This document shows positions 26,190-36,458 of a DNA stretch of 45,531 bases, in pieces. The first letter of the stretch is position 1, and the number at the start of each line of letters is the position of its first letter. The notes beneath the pieces are model-generated. The model was not told the DNA's origin, did not search any database, and worked only from the letters and a program-made list of their open reading frames with translations. A program made the position numbers and the translations under genes. Source of the DNA: Prasinococcaceae sp. CCMP 1430 (taxonomy: Eukaryota > Prasinodermophyta > Palmophyllophyceae > Prasinococcales > Prasinococcaceae); contig RQSC01001202.1 of the NCBI GenBank assembly GCA_013416795.1, forward strand, positions 77,501-123,031, read 5' to 3'.

Positions 26190-28766
26190 ATGGCGGTCGC
26201 GGATGGCGCGCCGGGGGGAGCGGCGGGCGAGGCGAAGCGCGGGCCAAAGCGCCCGCAGAGCGGAGCCGCGCGAGCGCAGCAGGCGGGCGTGGGAAAGCAC
26301 AAGCACAAGCACAAGCACAAGCACAAGCACAAGCACACGGTGAGGGCGCGCCCGGAGCAGTCGGCGGAAGGGGCGCGCACGCAAACCAAGGGCAAGGAGA
26401 AGGCGCCGCCGCAGGGCGAGGCCGCCTCGAAGCCGCGCAGGCGGGCCCGCAGGGCGCCCCCAGTACCTGCTGGCCAGGAGGAGCTGCGTGACGCCATCCT
26501 GGCGGCGGCGCGCGCGCCTCCACCCCTGCGGCTGCGCTGCGGCTTGCCCGTCGGACCGAGCGTGCGCTCGCAGCTGGGCTTCATAGGCGTGTACTTCGAC
26601 CCGCGCTTGCGCGCCTCAGAGCACCCATACGAAGCGTGTCTGGTGTTCGACCGTGTCGACGCGCAAGGCCAAGCCATCGGAGGCTTTTCTCGATGGGGGA
26701 ATCACGCGTCCGAGTACCGAGCAGCCCTCGCAGTCGACCTCGGCTTGCTTTGCGAAGGTTACAGGACGGTGAACTTCCGGCTCAAGGGTGCGCCCCCGCG
26801 CATGCCGTTGTTGAGCGCGCTCTCGCGCGCCACTGACAACCCTTTGAGGCTGTGCGTGCCCGTGCGTGGCGGCCCGCTGACGAACGCGCCTTCCGTATCG
26901 CTGCCCGAACGTCTACCGTCCGCAGCCGGGCGGCTCGAGCTGAACACAGAGCGAGCGAGCACTCCAATCGTCCCGCTGTCTCTCCGCTGTGTTCCTGCCG
27001 AGCAGACGGCGCCGGCCGACCCACAGTACAGCGGGGCCGCACGCGCGGCGAAGGCGGCGGTTGCAACGCCTAGCGAGAGCGACGACGTCGACTCTAGCAC
27101 TCAGGGTGACTACGACGACCCTGCCGACGAAGACTACGACACAGGCGAGCAGCGCACCAGGCACGTCGCCCCTCCTGGCGACGCGAGGCTTCCCCACAAG
27201 GCCGCCGCCTGCGGCCCAACGCTGTCCGACTATCAGGCGGCCTCTGAGGGGCTGCGGTCAGAGAAAGATGGTTACAGCGTTGAAGGTGCACGCGCGCGCG
27301 CGCGCCGTCTCATCGAGCAAGGCCAAGGCAAGGTGCGGAGACGACCTCGGCAAACAGGACCCGACAAGTGGGGAGCCTACGTCGAACAGAATGGGAGGCC
27401 CATGTATCTCGGGTTGTTCGATCGCGAAGAGGACGCAGTGGTGGCACGTCTGCTCGCGGAGGATCGCTCGGCCTCGCAAGGCCAGGGGAAGGAGCAGCGG
27501 TGGCAGCAACTCGAGGACACGAGAAACTGGAAACAGTTGGACAGATTCGAATCGTTGCCGCCGCCAAAGCAGCCAAGCGGGGTGCATGCTCAAGAGCTGG
27601 AGACGCTGACGGTGGCGCAGGTGGCTACCCTCCTGTCGCGGCCGTCGACACTGGCGTTGCTCATGGGCAAGCACGTGACACAGCGCTCCGCCGCACTCTG
27701 CGCTTGGTTTTCGCTAGCCGAGCGCGTACTGCTGTGGGCACTCATCCCGCCGCACAAGCCCAAGTCTGGCGCAGATGAGAAGGAAGGCCCGGGCGACACC
27801 ACCCCAGCCGCGGCCACCGGCAGCGACCGCGGTGAGCACCACGGCATCTTTAGCGTCAACGAAATAGCAGCTCGTCTGTCGACCACGACGTCAGGCGGCT
27901 CCGCAGTCACGCGTGCGCTTGGGCAGAACGGCGGCATCGACCCGAAGTTGGCGTCCCTGAGCGCATCGGAGGTGCAGAAGGCGCATGCATCGCTCAAGGG
28001 GAGAGGGTACACCGTCGGCTCCGTGGAACAGGGCAACTTGGATGTCCCGTGCATCAGCCTGACCATGGAAGGGAGGAGGGTGACTCGCTGGTGCAGTCGT
28101 GGCGAAAACGCTGCGAGGGAGGAGCTCCTGCGACAGGAAGTTTCTAATCCGATTGGAGCCGCAGCGGTCAAGCTCGCCTCGGCCAGGGCACTCCTCGCCG
28201 CCAGCAGCTTTGGAGGCGAGAAGAATCGGAAACGGACACGTCAAGCGAATATGCCCGACGGTCGCGGCACCGAGGATCCAGATGATGACGCGGACATTGA
28301 CATCGCCTCGGCCAGGGCACTCCTCGCCGCCAGCAGCTTTGGAGGTGGAAAGAATCGGAAACGGACACGTCAAGCGAATGTGCCCGACGGTCGCGGCCCC
28401 AAGGATCCAGATGATGACGTGGACATTGACATCGGCACGTGCGCCGCTTTGCAATCTCCCGCCGCGAGGCCTGAGGAGGCAGGGGCGGAAGACAAGAGCA
28501 GCGGTGCTGCCGTCAGTGGCGGCGGCGGCGACGGTGACGGTAGTGGCGCTCCCACCACCGCCGCCGCTGCCCCTGATGTCGAGGCCGCTGCTGCTGTGTG
28601 CACCTCACACACTGACAGCGACATCAGCACGGGCGGCGCGCCGTCACCCGGCCCGAACACCGGCGTCGGGGACCACCACCACCACCAGAGCGGCGGCAGC
28701 CCAGGCGCGGACACAGCATCGCTCGCCGAAGAGGCCCTGGATAGCGGCGCGGACCTGTCCATCTAG
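26190..28766 (+). CDS. AP2-like DNA-binding protein with internal repeats
   Basis: An intronless frame of 858 residues from ATG 26190. Near residues 129-196 lies an AP2-like fold (GFIGVYFDPRLR...YEACLVFDR...GGFSRWGNHASEYRAALAVDLG...YRTVNFRL), and near 392-426 a second, shorter one (DKWGAYVEQNGRPMYLGLFDREEDAVVARLLAEDR cut to its core), with the strands and Tyr/Trp-Leu-Gly-x-Phe seen in plant AP2/ERF domains. Before them is a His/Lys microsatellite-coded tract (seven KH units). After residue 660 comes an exact-looking 43-residue duplication containing LLAASSFGG and KNRKRTRQAN, a likely nuclear signal, followed by Gly/Ala/Asp/His-rich disorder. A region near 600-670 (LSASEVQKAHASLKGRGYTVGSV, RRVTRWCSRG) resembles a small mixed alpha/beta module I cannot name. 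Probable nuclear transcription regulator; AP2 identity is moderate because both domains are divergent. Confidence 0.72.
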   Translation: MAVADGAPGGAAGEAKRGPKRPQSGAARAQQAGVGKHKHKHKHKHKHKHTVRARPEQSAEGARTQTKGKEKAPPQGEAASKPRRRARRAPPVPAGQEELRDAILAAARAPPPLRLRCGLPVGPSVRSQLGFIGVYFDPRLRASEHPYEACLVFDRVDAQGQAIGGFSRWGNHASEYRAALAVDLGLLCEGYRTVNFRLKGAPPRMPLLSALSRATDNPLRLCVPVRGGPLTNAPSVSLPERLPSAAGRLELNTERASTPIVPLSLRCVPAEQTAPADPQYSGAARAAKAAVATPSESDDVDSSTQGDYDDPADEDYDTGEQRTRHVAPPGDARLPHKAAACGPTLSDYQAASEGLRSEKDGYSVEGARARARRLIEQGQGKVRRRPRQTGPDKWGAYVEQNGRPMYLGLFDREEDAVVARLLAEDRSASQGQGKEQRWQQLEDTRNWKQLDRFESLPPPKQPSGVHAQELETLTVAQVATLLSRPSTLALLMGKHVTQRSAALCAWFSLAERVLLWALIPPHKPKSGADEKEGPGDTTPAAATGSDRGEHHGIFSVNEIAARLSTTTSGGSAVTRALGQNGGIDPKLASLSASEVQKAHASLKGRGYTVGSVEQGNLDVPCISLTMEGRRVTRWCSRGENAAREELLRQEVSNPIGAAAVKLASARALLAASSFGGEKNRKRTRQANMPDGRGTEDPDDDADIDIASARALLAASSFGGGKNRKRTRQANVPDGRGPKDPDDDVDIDIGTCAALQSPAARPEEAGAEDKSSGAAVSGGGGDGDGSGAPTTAAAAPDVEAAAAVCTSHTDSDISTGGAPSPGPNTGVGDHHHHQSGGSPGADTASLAEEALDSGADLSI
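26295..26337 (+). repeat. AAGCAC hexamer tract coding for Lys-His repeats
   Basis: Seven to eight tandem aagcac units inside the AP2-like gene encode alternating Lys-His. Perfect copies suggest recent slippage and likely length variation between strains. Confidence 0.9.
28176..28433 (+). repeat. 129-bp in-frame tandem duplication in the AP2-like gene
   Basis: Two copies, 28176-28304 and 28305-28433, each encode 43 residues starting ASARALLAASSFGG, including KNRKRTRQAN and ending in an Asp-rich DIDI. The copies differ at only a few bases (for example gag/gga, atg/gtg, acc/ccc), so the duplication is recent. Each copy supplies one basic cluster and one acidic cluster. Confidence 0.95.
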
Positions 28767-29887
28767 AGTGTCAGTTGGCGGGGGCGGGGGGGGGGGGAGG
28801 CACGCAGAGGCACGCCGCACGCTGCAGCACCCCGAGGCGGGCGCCGTGCCCTCCCACGCGCGCGGCCACCTGCCGATACATCGGTGGCGCCGCCTTGTAA
28901 AACGGACGGGCGCTCCCGAGCGCCCCTGCTCGCCTCGCCTCGCCTCCTCTCTCTGGCCAGCTGGCGGTGCCGCGACACTCCGGCCGGCGGCGGCGGCGTT
29001 TCGCACATTGAGATTTGAATCGCAGTTTCGAGGCGGCACCCCGCCAGCGAGTTGGCAGCGCCGCGCCGGAAGCCCTGCGCCGGAGTGCGCAGCGGCGCCA
29101 CAGCGCGCGGGACGCGCGTGGGGCGGCAAGGGGGCGCGCGCTTAGTCCTCGGGGCGCAACGTGAAGCCGTCCGCCGTCCGCCGCTGCCGCGCCGCGCCGC
29201 TCGAGGACCGCCGCGCGCGCCCGCGCGGGCGCGGCCCGCCTCGCTCGCCTTCTCCTCTTCCGCCCGCTTCGAGTCACCTGTCTGTGAGCGGGACCTCCCT
29301 GCGTGGCCTTTGATGGGTGCCGGCCGGCGCTGTTGTTGGTTCGTTGTTGGTGTTGGTGTGTGTGTTGTTGGTTGGTTCCCTCGCAGCATGCAAATGGGGC
29401 GGGAGCGGCGGCGGCGCGGGCGGCGAGCCAGCGGGCGCCGCGGGCGCATCATGACAGGCACGGACGGAGAGAGGTGCTTGCGACTCGGCATGCCTTCCGA
29501 CCTTCCATCACATCGCAGGCGCGCGAGCTCGAGCCGCGAGAGGCTCGAGCGGCTCCTTGCAGCTCGCGCTCGCGGTGCTCGCGGTGCTCGCGGCCTCGTA
29601 CCGCTCGCGCGAGCGAGCCACATTACTTTCCCGTTTGTTATGATACCTATGATCTGAGTGTACTATCCTCACGAGCCGTGGCGCACGGTCGGGGCGCATC
29701 GAGTTCGGCCTTGGCGGCGGCGGCAAGCATGCGGCGGCTGATGTGCAGGTCAAATCGCATGCGGGGGAACGCGGGGGCGTTTTCGCACGTCAAATCGCAT
29801 GGGCGGCCCTCGCGGCAACGGATTTTGACGTACGGGGGGGCGAAGCCGGCGGCCGCGCGGCGCCGCGGCGCGGCTGCGGCACGGGGC
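28767..29887. other. Unassigned stretch left of the assembly gap
   Basis: I see no supportable gene. It has a G-run at 28781-28798, a GT-rich tract (29320-29375: ttgttggttcgttgttggtgttgg...) ending in ccctcgcag, which looks like a pyrimidine-poor but acceptor-like site, and two direct copies of gtcaaatcgcatg (about 29749 and 29788). Upstream exons of the RPL12 gene, the promoter and the 5' UTR would be expected here or in the gap, but I could not find its N-terminal coding sequence. Confidence 0.5.
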
Positions 29888-30163
29888 NNNNNNNNNNNNN
29901 NNNNNNNNNNNNNNNNNNNNNNNNNNNNNNNNNNNNNNNNNNNNNNNNNNNNNNNNNNNNNNNNNNNNNNNNNNNNNNNNNNNNNNNNNNNNNNNNNNNN
30001 NNNNNNNNNNNNNNNNNNNNNNNNNNNNNNNNNNNNNNNNNNNNNNNNNNNNNNNNNNNNNNNNNNNNNNNNNNNNNNNNNNNNNNNNNNNNNNNNNNNN
30101 NNNNNNNNNNNNNNNNNNNNNNNNNNNNNNNNNNNNNNNNNNNNNNNNNNNNNNNNNNNNNNN
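29888..30163. other. Assembly gap (276 N)
   Basis: A run of unknown bases. It lies just where the first exons of the RPL12 gene are expected. Confidence 1.
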
Positions 30164-30422
30164 GATGCCCCCGCTATCTTCCGGCGCGGGGGGCGCGGGG
30201 ACCGCGCGCGCCCCGCGCAGCGCGCCCTCCGCGCAGTGCACTCCGCGCAGGGGGCGCGGCCGCCGCCGCGCTATTTTTTTTGTTCGAAGGTCATTTTGCA
30301 TTGCGCATGCAAAGTGCAGCGAAGGCAAAAAAAAAAAAAAGTCGCCCGCGCCACGACGCCGACAGCGCCGAGCGAGTTCGCGTGCTGACGCCGCCCCTCG
30401 CTGCGCACTTGCGACCCAACAG
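30164..30422. other. Probable RPL12 intron or 5' sequence
   Basis: This GC-rich sequence then turns into a T-run (30274-30281) and an A-run (30329-30343), with no coding features, and ends with the acceptor gcgacccaacag directly before the RPL12 exon. Confidence 0.5.
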
Positions 30423-30662
30423 GAGCCCGTGGTCGACCGCAAGAAGGTGAAGCACATCCAGCACGACGGCAACATCACCATGAACGACGTGTACGAGACC
30501 GCGCGCATTATGCGCCCCCGCAGCATGGCCCGCCACTTCTCTGGCACCGTCAAGGAGATCCTCGGCACTTGCGTGTCCGTGGGCTGCACGGTGGACGGCG
30601 AGGACCCCAAGGACCTGCAGGCGCAGATCGACGATGGGGAGCTCGTCTGCCCGGACGAGTAA
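30423..30662 (+). CDS. Ribosomal protein L12 (uL11), last exon
   Basis: The exon encodes the C-terminal 79 residues: [19 protein letters not shown], then [39 protein letters not shown] (shown here as two family blocks, MRPRSMAR and GTVKEILGT) and an acidic end LVCPDE. These match eukaryotic cytosolic RPL12, whose C-terminal domain binds 28S rRNA in the GTPase-associated centre of the large subunit. The exon begins after ccaacag at 30422 in phase 0. The first 85-90 residues of the protein are not visible and most likely lie in or left of the N gap. Stop TAA at 30660-30662. The gene is almost certainly intact in the organism, only truncated in the assembly. Confidence 0.93.
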   Translation, partial: EPVVDRKKVKHIQHDGNITMNDVYETARIMRPRSMARHFSGTVKEILGTCVSVGCTVDGEDPKDLQAQIDDGELVCPDE

Positions 30663-31143
30663 ATAATTACGGCTTGCGCGGCGGGAGCGCTCGGCGGCCT
30701 CAGGTGGCGAGGCCGCTTGCACGCAAGTAGTAGGCGGCACGGGGGGCCAGCGCGTGTTCGGTACACGTGCAAACAAGCGGCGATGGCTCGTTGGAGCACG
30801 CGCTTGACACACACTTCGCGAGGTGCGCAGCGGGGAGGCACAGGCCCAGCCATACCTTAGCACCGAACGGAATTAATGCCTTTTCAGGAAAACAACACTC
30901 AGAAGCACGCAGCGTCCGACCCGCGCTCGCAGGGCCACCACCCCTAGCGCGCTCAGTGGCCGGGCCTCGGGCGCCCGTCCGCCGTGCGTGCTCAACCCGC
31001 TTCGCCGTGCCGCCGCGCGTGGGCCGCGAGTGGTACCTGGGTACTGTGGCACGTATTAACAAAAAAAGCGCGCACACCGCGCGCGCGCTCTCCTCCTCGT
31101 CACTTATTGCGCCTGCCGCGCCGGTGAGGCGAAAGAGGGCCCC
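30663..31143. other. Intergenic between convergent RPL12 and V-ATPase genes
   Basis: No gene seen. It contains the 3' UTR of both genes, including aaataattac just after the RPL12 stop and an A-run near 31059-31067. Frames through it have no domain features. Confidence 0.55.
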
Positions 31144-31713
31144 CTAGGGCGTGATCGACGTCTCGCACGGCTGGAAGTCGACCTGCCCGCTCATGATGAT
31201 GGCCACGATGACGCCGAACAGGCCGAGCGCGGAGCCGAAGATCTCAATCACCAGGATCTTGACGAAGAGCGTGGAGTTCTGCGCGTCGGAGAGCGCGCAC
31301 GAGCTGCCAATTACGCCCACGCACACGCCGCACACTAGGTTCGCCATCCCGCAGGTGAGGCCCGCGCCGAAGAGCGAATAGCCGCTGAACATGGACTTTC
31401 CTGACCACGAGCCGTCGGGGCAGTCCGCGACGTTCGTCATCTTGATTTGCAGGATGATGGCGACGATCACACCGTAGATGGCCACTGCCTCGCAGAAGAT
31501 CACACTGATCAGATTCTTGGACGTGATGCGCGGGGCGGCGATGCTTGCGCCAAGCAGCGACGCGCCGGTGATATAGATGCCCCACGCGGCGCCCAGCACG
31601 CTCAACCCCATGGAGAGGGCAATGCCAAGCGCCGAAAACATGTACGGCGACATGTGCGTGAACACATCGTTCGCGCTGACCTCGAACGTCACGTCATCGA
31701 CGGTGACGTCCAT
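31144..31713 (-). CDS. V-type ATPase proteolipid subunit c'' (VMA16/ATP6V0B)
   Basis: A single exon of 189 residues, a rotor-ring subunit of the V-ATPase membrane sector that moves protons into vacuoles and endomembranes. The sequence shows the duplicated proteolipid hairpins: [49 protein letters not shown] with buried Glu75, then [29 protein letters not shown] and [27 protein letters not shown] with Glu157. The extended N-terminus and the [10 protein letters not shown] pattern separate c'' from subunit c. Length is typical for VMA16. ATG at 31713, stop TAG at 31144-31146. The start lies 184 bp from the start of the divergent ABCG gene, so the two probably share a promoter. Confidence 0.96.
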   Translation of the reverse strand: MDVTVDDVTFEVSANDVFTHMSPYMFSALGIALSMGLSVLGAAWGIYITGASLLGASIAAPRITSKNLISVIFCEAVAIYGVIVAIILQIKMTNVADCPDGSWSGKSMFSGYSLFGAGLTCGMANLVCGVCVGVIGSSCALSDAQNSTLFVKILVIEIFGSALGLFGVIVAIIMSGQVDFQPCETSITP

Positions 31714-31897
31714 AGTGCCCTTCCTTCCCCACTACCACTGCCTCTCCTTTGACCGTCCCGCGCGCCTTGCCCTCAACCTTTGCGCTCGCGAGCGCGCGCG
31801 CCGCGTGGGAGAGAAGTCCCAGCGGGTGTTCGCCCCGCAGCGCCGCCGCCGCGGGCGGTGGGCCAGCGAGCACCACGCGGCTCAGCCAGGGGAGACA
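31714..31897. promoter_or_regulatory. Candidate bidirectional promoter, V-ATPase c'' and ABCG
   Basis: This 184-bp interval separates the two start codons. The part near the V-ATPase start is pyrimidine-rich on the plus strand (cttccttccccactaccactgcctctcctttg), the rest is GC-rich. I see no TATA box. The call rests on geometry only. Confidence 0.4.
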
Positions 31898-34279
31898 ATG
31901 GCGGAGACGGTACCGCCTCCTGATGCGGACGCGGCCCAGTGCGTGGACTTGCAGATGGTCAGGGCGTCGATGGGGCACGTGCAGAGCCGGCTGGCGTCGC
32001 TGGGCAACCTTGAGCAGCCGCAGCCTGTGGGTATATCGTGGAGCGACCTTAGCTTCAGCGTGCCGCTGGCAGACAAGTCCACGAAGGTCATCATCGATCG
32101 TGCGAGCGGCTACTGTGTGCCCGGGTCGCTGCTCGCGATCATGGGATCGTCGGGGGCAGGCAAGACCACCTTATTGAACTGCCTGGCGCGGCGGGTGCCG
32201 CGCAAGGGCACCACGAGCGGCAAGGTGCTCTACAACGGCCAGGAATGGGGGGCGTGCGAGCGCGCGATGCGCACGCTGGCGGCATACATCACGCAGGACG
32301 ACCTCGTCATGCAGACGCAGACAGTGCGCGAAATACTGATGTTCAGCGCGCGCATGCGCCTTGGCAAGGGGACTTCGTCGAGTGACAAGAAGAAGGTCGT
32401 CGACGAGGTGCTGCGGCAATTGCGCCTGGAGAAAGCTTCCGATACCATAGTTGGGGACCCCGAGCGCGGCGGCATCAGCGGGGGGGAGAGGAAACGCGTC
32501 AACATAGGAGTGGAGCTCGTGACCAACCCGTCGCTCCTCTTTGTTGATGAGCCAACTTCGGGGCTGGACTCGTCGACCGCGCGCACCGTCATCGAAACGA
32601 CCAAGGAGCTCGCAGCTGACGGGCGCTCAGTGCTCGTCACGATCCACCAGCCCTCCAGTGAGGTGTTCTTTATGTTCAAGCGCCTCCTGCTGCTGCACAA
32701 GGGCCGAACGGTGTTTTTCGACGAGACAAACAACGTCGTGCCTTACTTCACGAGCCTCGACTACGTCTGCCCGCCGCACCACAACCCCGCCGAGTTCATC
32801 ATGGCGGTGCTCCTTGACTCCTCGACGGGGAACGACAGCGCGGGCACGGACTTCATTGTGAAGTGGGACGAGCATGTGACGGAGGACAATATCTCCCTTG
32901 AGATGCCGCCAGAGGAGCTGGCGGTGCTCGAACCGCCGCGCGCGAAGGCGGGCGGCAGGCTGGGCTTCCTGGGCGAGGTGTTTGTCGTATTTTTGCGCGC
33001 ATGCTCGAACTTCGTGCGGGAGAAGATGCTGTTCCAAGCCCGCATCGCGCAGACGATCTTCTTCGCGATCCTGTGCGGGCTACTGTTCTTTAACCTCACC
33101 TCGAACCAGCAAGGCGTCCAGGACCGCCTGGGCTTGCTTTTCTTTGTCTCCATCAATCAGTTGATGTTGCCCATGCTTGGCTCCGTCCTTACCTTCCCGA
33201 TGGAGAAGGACATATTCAAGCGGGAGCATCGCTCGGGCTTCTACAGCGTCTGGTCCTACTTCACTGCAAAGTCAATTGCGGAGATACCCTTCCAGATCGT
33301 GTTTCCGTTCGTCTTCACGTGCATCTTTTACTACATGGCGGGATTGCGCAGCGCGGCGCAGTACTTCTTCTTGTGTGCACTCACGCTGATGTACGTACCG
33401 TCAGTCAGGGGCTCCTTTTGGCTGGATGCGTCTTTGCTTGCGTGTCCCTCCCCTAGCTAGCGCGTGTGCTTTGACGTCGAGTCGTATTTGTCTCGCAAAA
33501 CCACATGCATGCACAGCGCTGACACGCAGCTTGGCCGTGGCGCGCGAGCTGGAATAGCATGGACGCCGTGGCCGCGCAGTCGCTGGGCCTCGCACTGGGG
33601 GCCGCCGCGCCCAATCCACAGATTGCTATACTGGTGCGTTGATGATGATGCGCTGGCACGCTCCCGTTGCACCTGCTGTGCCGGCACCACGATGCTCGTT
33701 TGCGGACCAACATCAGGCTCTCGAGTCTCATCCTGACTGACATGCGGAACTCCAACAAAACCACGCGTGCACGCGCACACATGTCGCTAGCTCGTCGGCG
33801 TGACTCTGATCCCCATGATCCTGGCCGGAGGTTTCTTTGCCAGCCGCAATGTACGTTGCGCTCGCCCGCCCGCTCTGTGATCCAGCTCGCGCCGCGTAGC
33901 GGCGGCTGTGTGCTCCACTTTCGCCATCTGACCGCCTACCCCACGCCATGCGACTGCGCAGCGGCTCGACCCGTACTGGCTGTGGCTCGAGTACATCTCG
34001 CCCCTTTCCTGGACCTTCGCGAGCCTCTCCGTTAATGAGTTCCGAGGCAACGTGTTGTGCTCCTGTGCGTCGAACGACACTCCAGCGATACAGATCGTCG
34101 CGAATTGCACAGCGGTGTGCGGGTGCTCGGCTACCTCCTGCATTGACGGCGACGACGTGTTGGCCTCGCAGTTCATGGACGACAGCTCCGTTGGCATGTC
34201 GATGCTTGCTCTCAGCGTGTTTACCATCGTGCTGCGGGCAGTACTTGCGCTCGCCCTGTTTTTGCAGACGAGGCTTTGA
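31898..34279 (+). CDS. ABCG-family half transporter
   Basis: Four exons, 31898-33390, 33558-33633, 33791-33850 and 33962-34279, give 648 residues; the three introns have GTACGT, GTGCGT and GTACGT donors and matching phases. Order is nucleotide-binding domain then membrane domain, as in ABCG. Visible are Walker A GSSGAGKTTLL (near residue 82), the Q-loop AYITQDDLV, signature ISGGERKRVNIG, Walker B LLFVDEPTSGLDS and the H-loop TIHQPSSE. Six membrane helices follow, including QTIFFAILCGLLFFNLT, FTAKSIAEIPFQIVFPFVF, VAAQSLGLALGAAAPN and the ABCG-typical GGFFASRN then YWLWLEYISPLSW. The last extracellular loop is Cys-rich (CSCAS...CTAVCGCSATSC), suggesting disulfides. As a half transporter it must dimerise. 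Substrate (sterol, lipid or xenobiotic) cannot be told. Confidence 0.95.
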
Positions 34280-34626
34280 GTGCGCAAGGACTGAGTGAGT
34301 GAGTGTATACCAGAGCGATCGCGCCCGCACTGCGGCGAAGGTCGTTGTTGCACCATGTTATTTTCCTTTTCTTTTGTACACACCGCACTGTACGGCCCGG
34401 TCAGGTCAGAGCGGAAGCGGCACAATGGCGTCAATGACTGCGAGCACCGTCCTCAGAGGTGCCCACTCAAGCATATTTGGAGAGAGCCTTCCGTTAGAGA
34501 CGACGACTCCTCCCAAGCTGCGCACGACCTCTGTTGCGTCCGGCCCGCGCCGAGGTGAGCAGCCGGCGCAGCGAGCCCTCGTGTCAGCGTCCCGCATGCA
34601 CGTTTGATTGTTGCCGGAGATAGCTG
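34280..34626. other. Interval between ABCG and the glycosyltransferase
   Basis: This interval between convergent genes contains an AT-richer patch (ttattttccttttcttttgtacac, 34359-34382) that may hold ABCG 3'-end signals, and a short open frame described separately at 34425. Otherwise nothing is seen. Confidence 0.5.
34425..34607 (+). CDS. Short orphan frame resembling a plastid transit-peptide exon
   Basis: From ATG 34425 the frame reads MASMTASTVLRGAHSSIF and continues Ser/Thr/Pro-rich to SVASGPRR, then meets a donor-like GTGAGC at 34555. If unspliced it is 60 residues. The composition (Ser, Thr, Ala, Arg, few acids) is that of a chloroplast transit peptide. No downstream exon was found: the next 70 bp are non-coding and the opposite strand carries the glycosyltransferase. 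It could be the first exon of a gene that spans across the opposite-strand gene, a stranded relic, or chance. Confidence 0.3.
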   Translation: MASMTASTVLRGAHSSIFGESLPLETTTPPKLRTTSVASGPRRGEQPAQRALVSASRMHV

Positions 34627-36458
34627 CTATAATAGGGAGCCGTGATTGCTGCTATCTAGCGCATTGCGCTCGCCTCGCGCCGCACCTGCCAGAAGTCGAC
34701 CGTAGCCCCCGCCCGTGCTGGCGAAGTGCACCTGATAGCCGCGCGAGGACGCTTGGAGCTGCGAGCGGGCAAGCAGTAGCAAGTTCTCGTCGGGGCTCAT
34801 GCCAAGATGCATGGACACATTTTGTGCCCCGGCAGCAGTGTTTAGCCACTGGCCGGATGTGTGCCAACAACAACGAATTGTTCAGTGCACGCTTTGAGTC
34901 AGCCGCTATCCTGCCGGATCGACAAAGCGGCACCGTGTGCATGCCTGACGACGCGGCTGGGATGCACAAACAGTCGCTATCACTGGCACATTCGCACCTG
35001 CTCCCTGTTGATCACGTATCTCGCAGACCGCCTGAGGCACGCGTCGTGATGCGTTCCAGCCAGCAGGACGGCGCTCGTCAGATTGTGAGCGCGTGCATGG
35101 CGTGCCACCCCTTCGAAGAATTCACGGTTGCCAAGCTTGGCGTATGTCCTCTCTTTCCTTCGACGCTCCTCCTCGAGAGCCGCGCCAGACCGCCCAAACA
35201 CGTCTTCAGCATGGACGCGGGAAGGGCTGTCGCCCGCGTCGGTGCCCAGCTGAAAGCTGGACCCCACGGGCATCGGGGCAGCGCGCCCACTCGTTGCGGC
35301 AGCATGGCTGTGCTGTTTGGGCATGGTATTGATGGCACCACCTGCTAGAAACGCGCGTGCGCGAAGCAAGACTGCCCGCAGCCCATCGATAGTCCCATCG
35401 ATGACGTCGTTGACAACCTGCATCAAGGCGCCGACCCTGCCAGATACCTGATGATCGGCCGCATCGTCGTGTCCGACACGCTCATCGCGTGCAGCTGACC
35501 GCGAGGCTGGCAAATCCGTGCCTGCCGCTGCCACCCCCGCCGCCCTAGGCCGCTGCTGTTGCTCCACATCGAGCAGCGGCATGTCGACTCCAAGAGCAGC
35601 CGACGCGGAGGAGGAGCTCCGACCCAACCCCCACCGCTGCTGCGATTGCAGCGGTGATTTGGGCTCTTCTCGTAGCCTGATCATCGGATCCCCGGCAATG
35701 TCAGTGCAGAGCACGTCTCCCACGCGCAAATGCAACACCAGCAAGCCCCCTTGGTGGTCACCGGCGCGGAGCAGGGGCTCCAACGGGTCGTTCTGGCCGG
35801 TTCCTCGCAGCCTGCGCTCAACTATGCGGCGTAGCATTGCGTACGCGTACGGCGTATAGTAGCCATTGACGGCATGGAGGTCGAGTTGCTCCTGCGCGTA
35901 CTCAGCCCCGATGGAACCTGGGAAGCCGTCGAGTACATCGCGCAGGACGGTAGCGTCCTCAAGCTTCAGCAGGTCGCCGAGACGGTACCAGTTCCATTGC
36001 GTGCCGCTGAAGAGCTGCGCGGCGACCGCGCTGATGGAACCTGCCGCGGCAGAGTAGGCGCCTGCGCTCGGCGGTGCCCCCGTGGAGACGACACCGTGAT
36101 TTCCCGGCCCCCGAGCCGCGCCGGCGGCGGGATCAGGAGCCAACCATTGCGTATCCTCCGCAGCGCGCGAGAGCCTGTGCGGCCGCACGAAGAGGGGGTC
36201 GTGCGCCGTGCGCACGTCGACCAGTCCCCAAAGCGCGACCGCCGCCAGCGCGAGCGCGTACACCGTCGCTGCGAAACACAAGCCGCGCGGCACTCGCTCC
36301 CCTCTCGTCCGCAGAATCCGAGCCTGGTACCGCCGGCAGGGCTGCGGCGTGCCCCCCCCTCCTCCGTGCTGCGCGCGCGCGCAGCTGCCGCACCTCGCGC
36401 CCCCGCCCCCGGCCAATGCAGCCCCCCCGGCGTCCGCCGCTGGCCGGCGCCTCGGCAT
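34627..36458 (-). CDS. Type II membrane glycosyltransferase, fucosyltransferase-like
   Basis: Two exons, complement of 34998-36458 and 34627-34848, give 560 residues; the 149-bp intron has a GTGCGA donor and atccggccag acceptor, phase 0. A basic Gly-rich tail precedes one membrane anchor at about residues 59-81 (LCFAATVYALALAAVALWGLV), the layout of Golgi glycosyltransferases. The lumenal part includes WNWYRLGDLLKLEDATVLRDVL, a central GGLLVLHLRVGDVLCTDI block reminiscent of the HxRxGD motif of the alpha-1,6- and O-fucosyltransferase superfamily, a long low-complexity insert (about residues 240-400) and a C-terminus where the splice joins VINREQ to WLNTAAGAQNVSMHLG, then SPDENLLLLARSQ and STGGGYGRLLAG, resembling the acceptor/donor site end of such enzymes. 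Family placement is by motif only. The start is the Met nearest the anchor; longer forms are possible. Confidence 0.65.

Noticed and set aside
29303-30388. A 361-codon frame running through the N gap
   Set aside because: About a quarter of it is unknown bases and the rest has no domain features.
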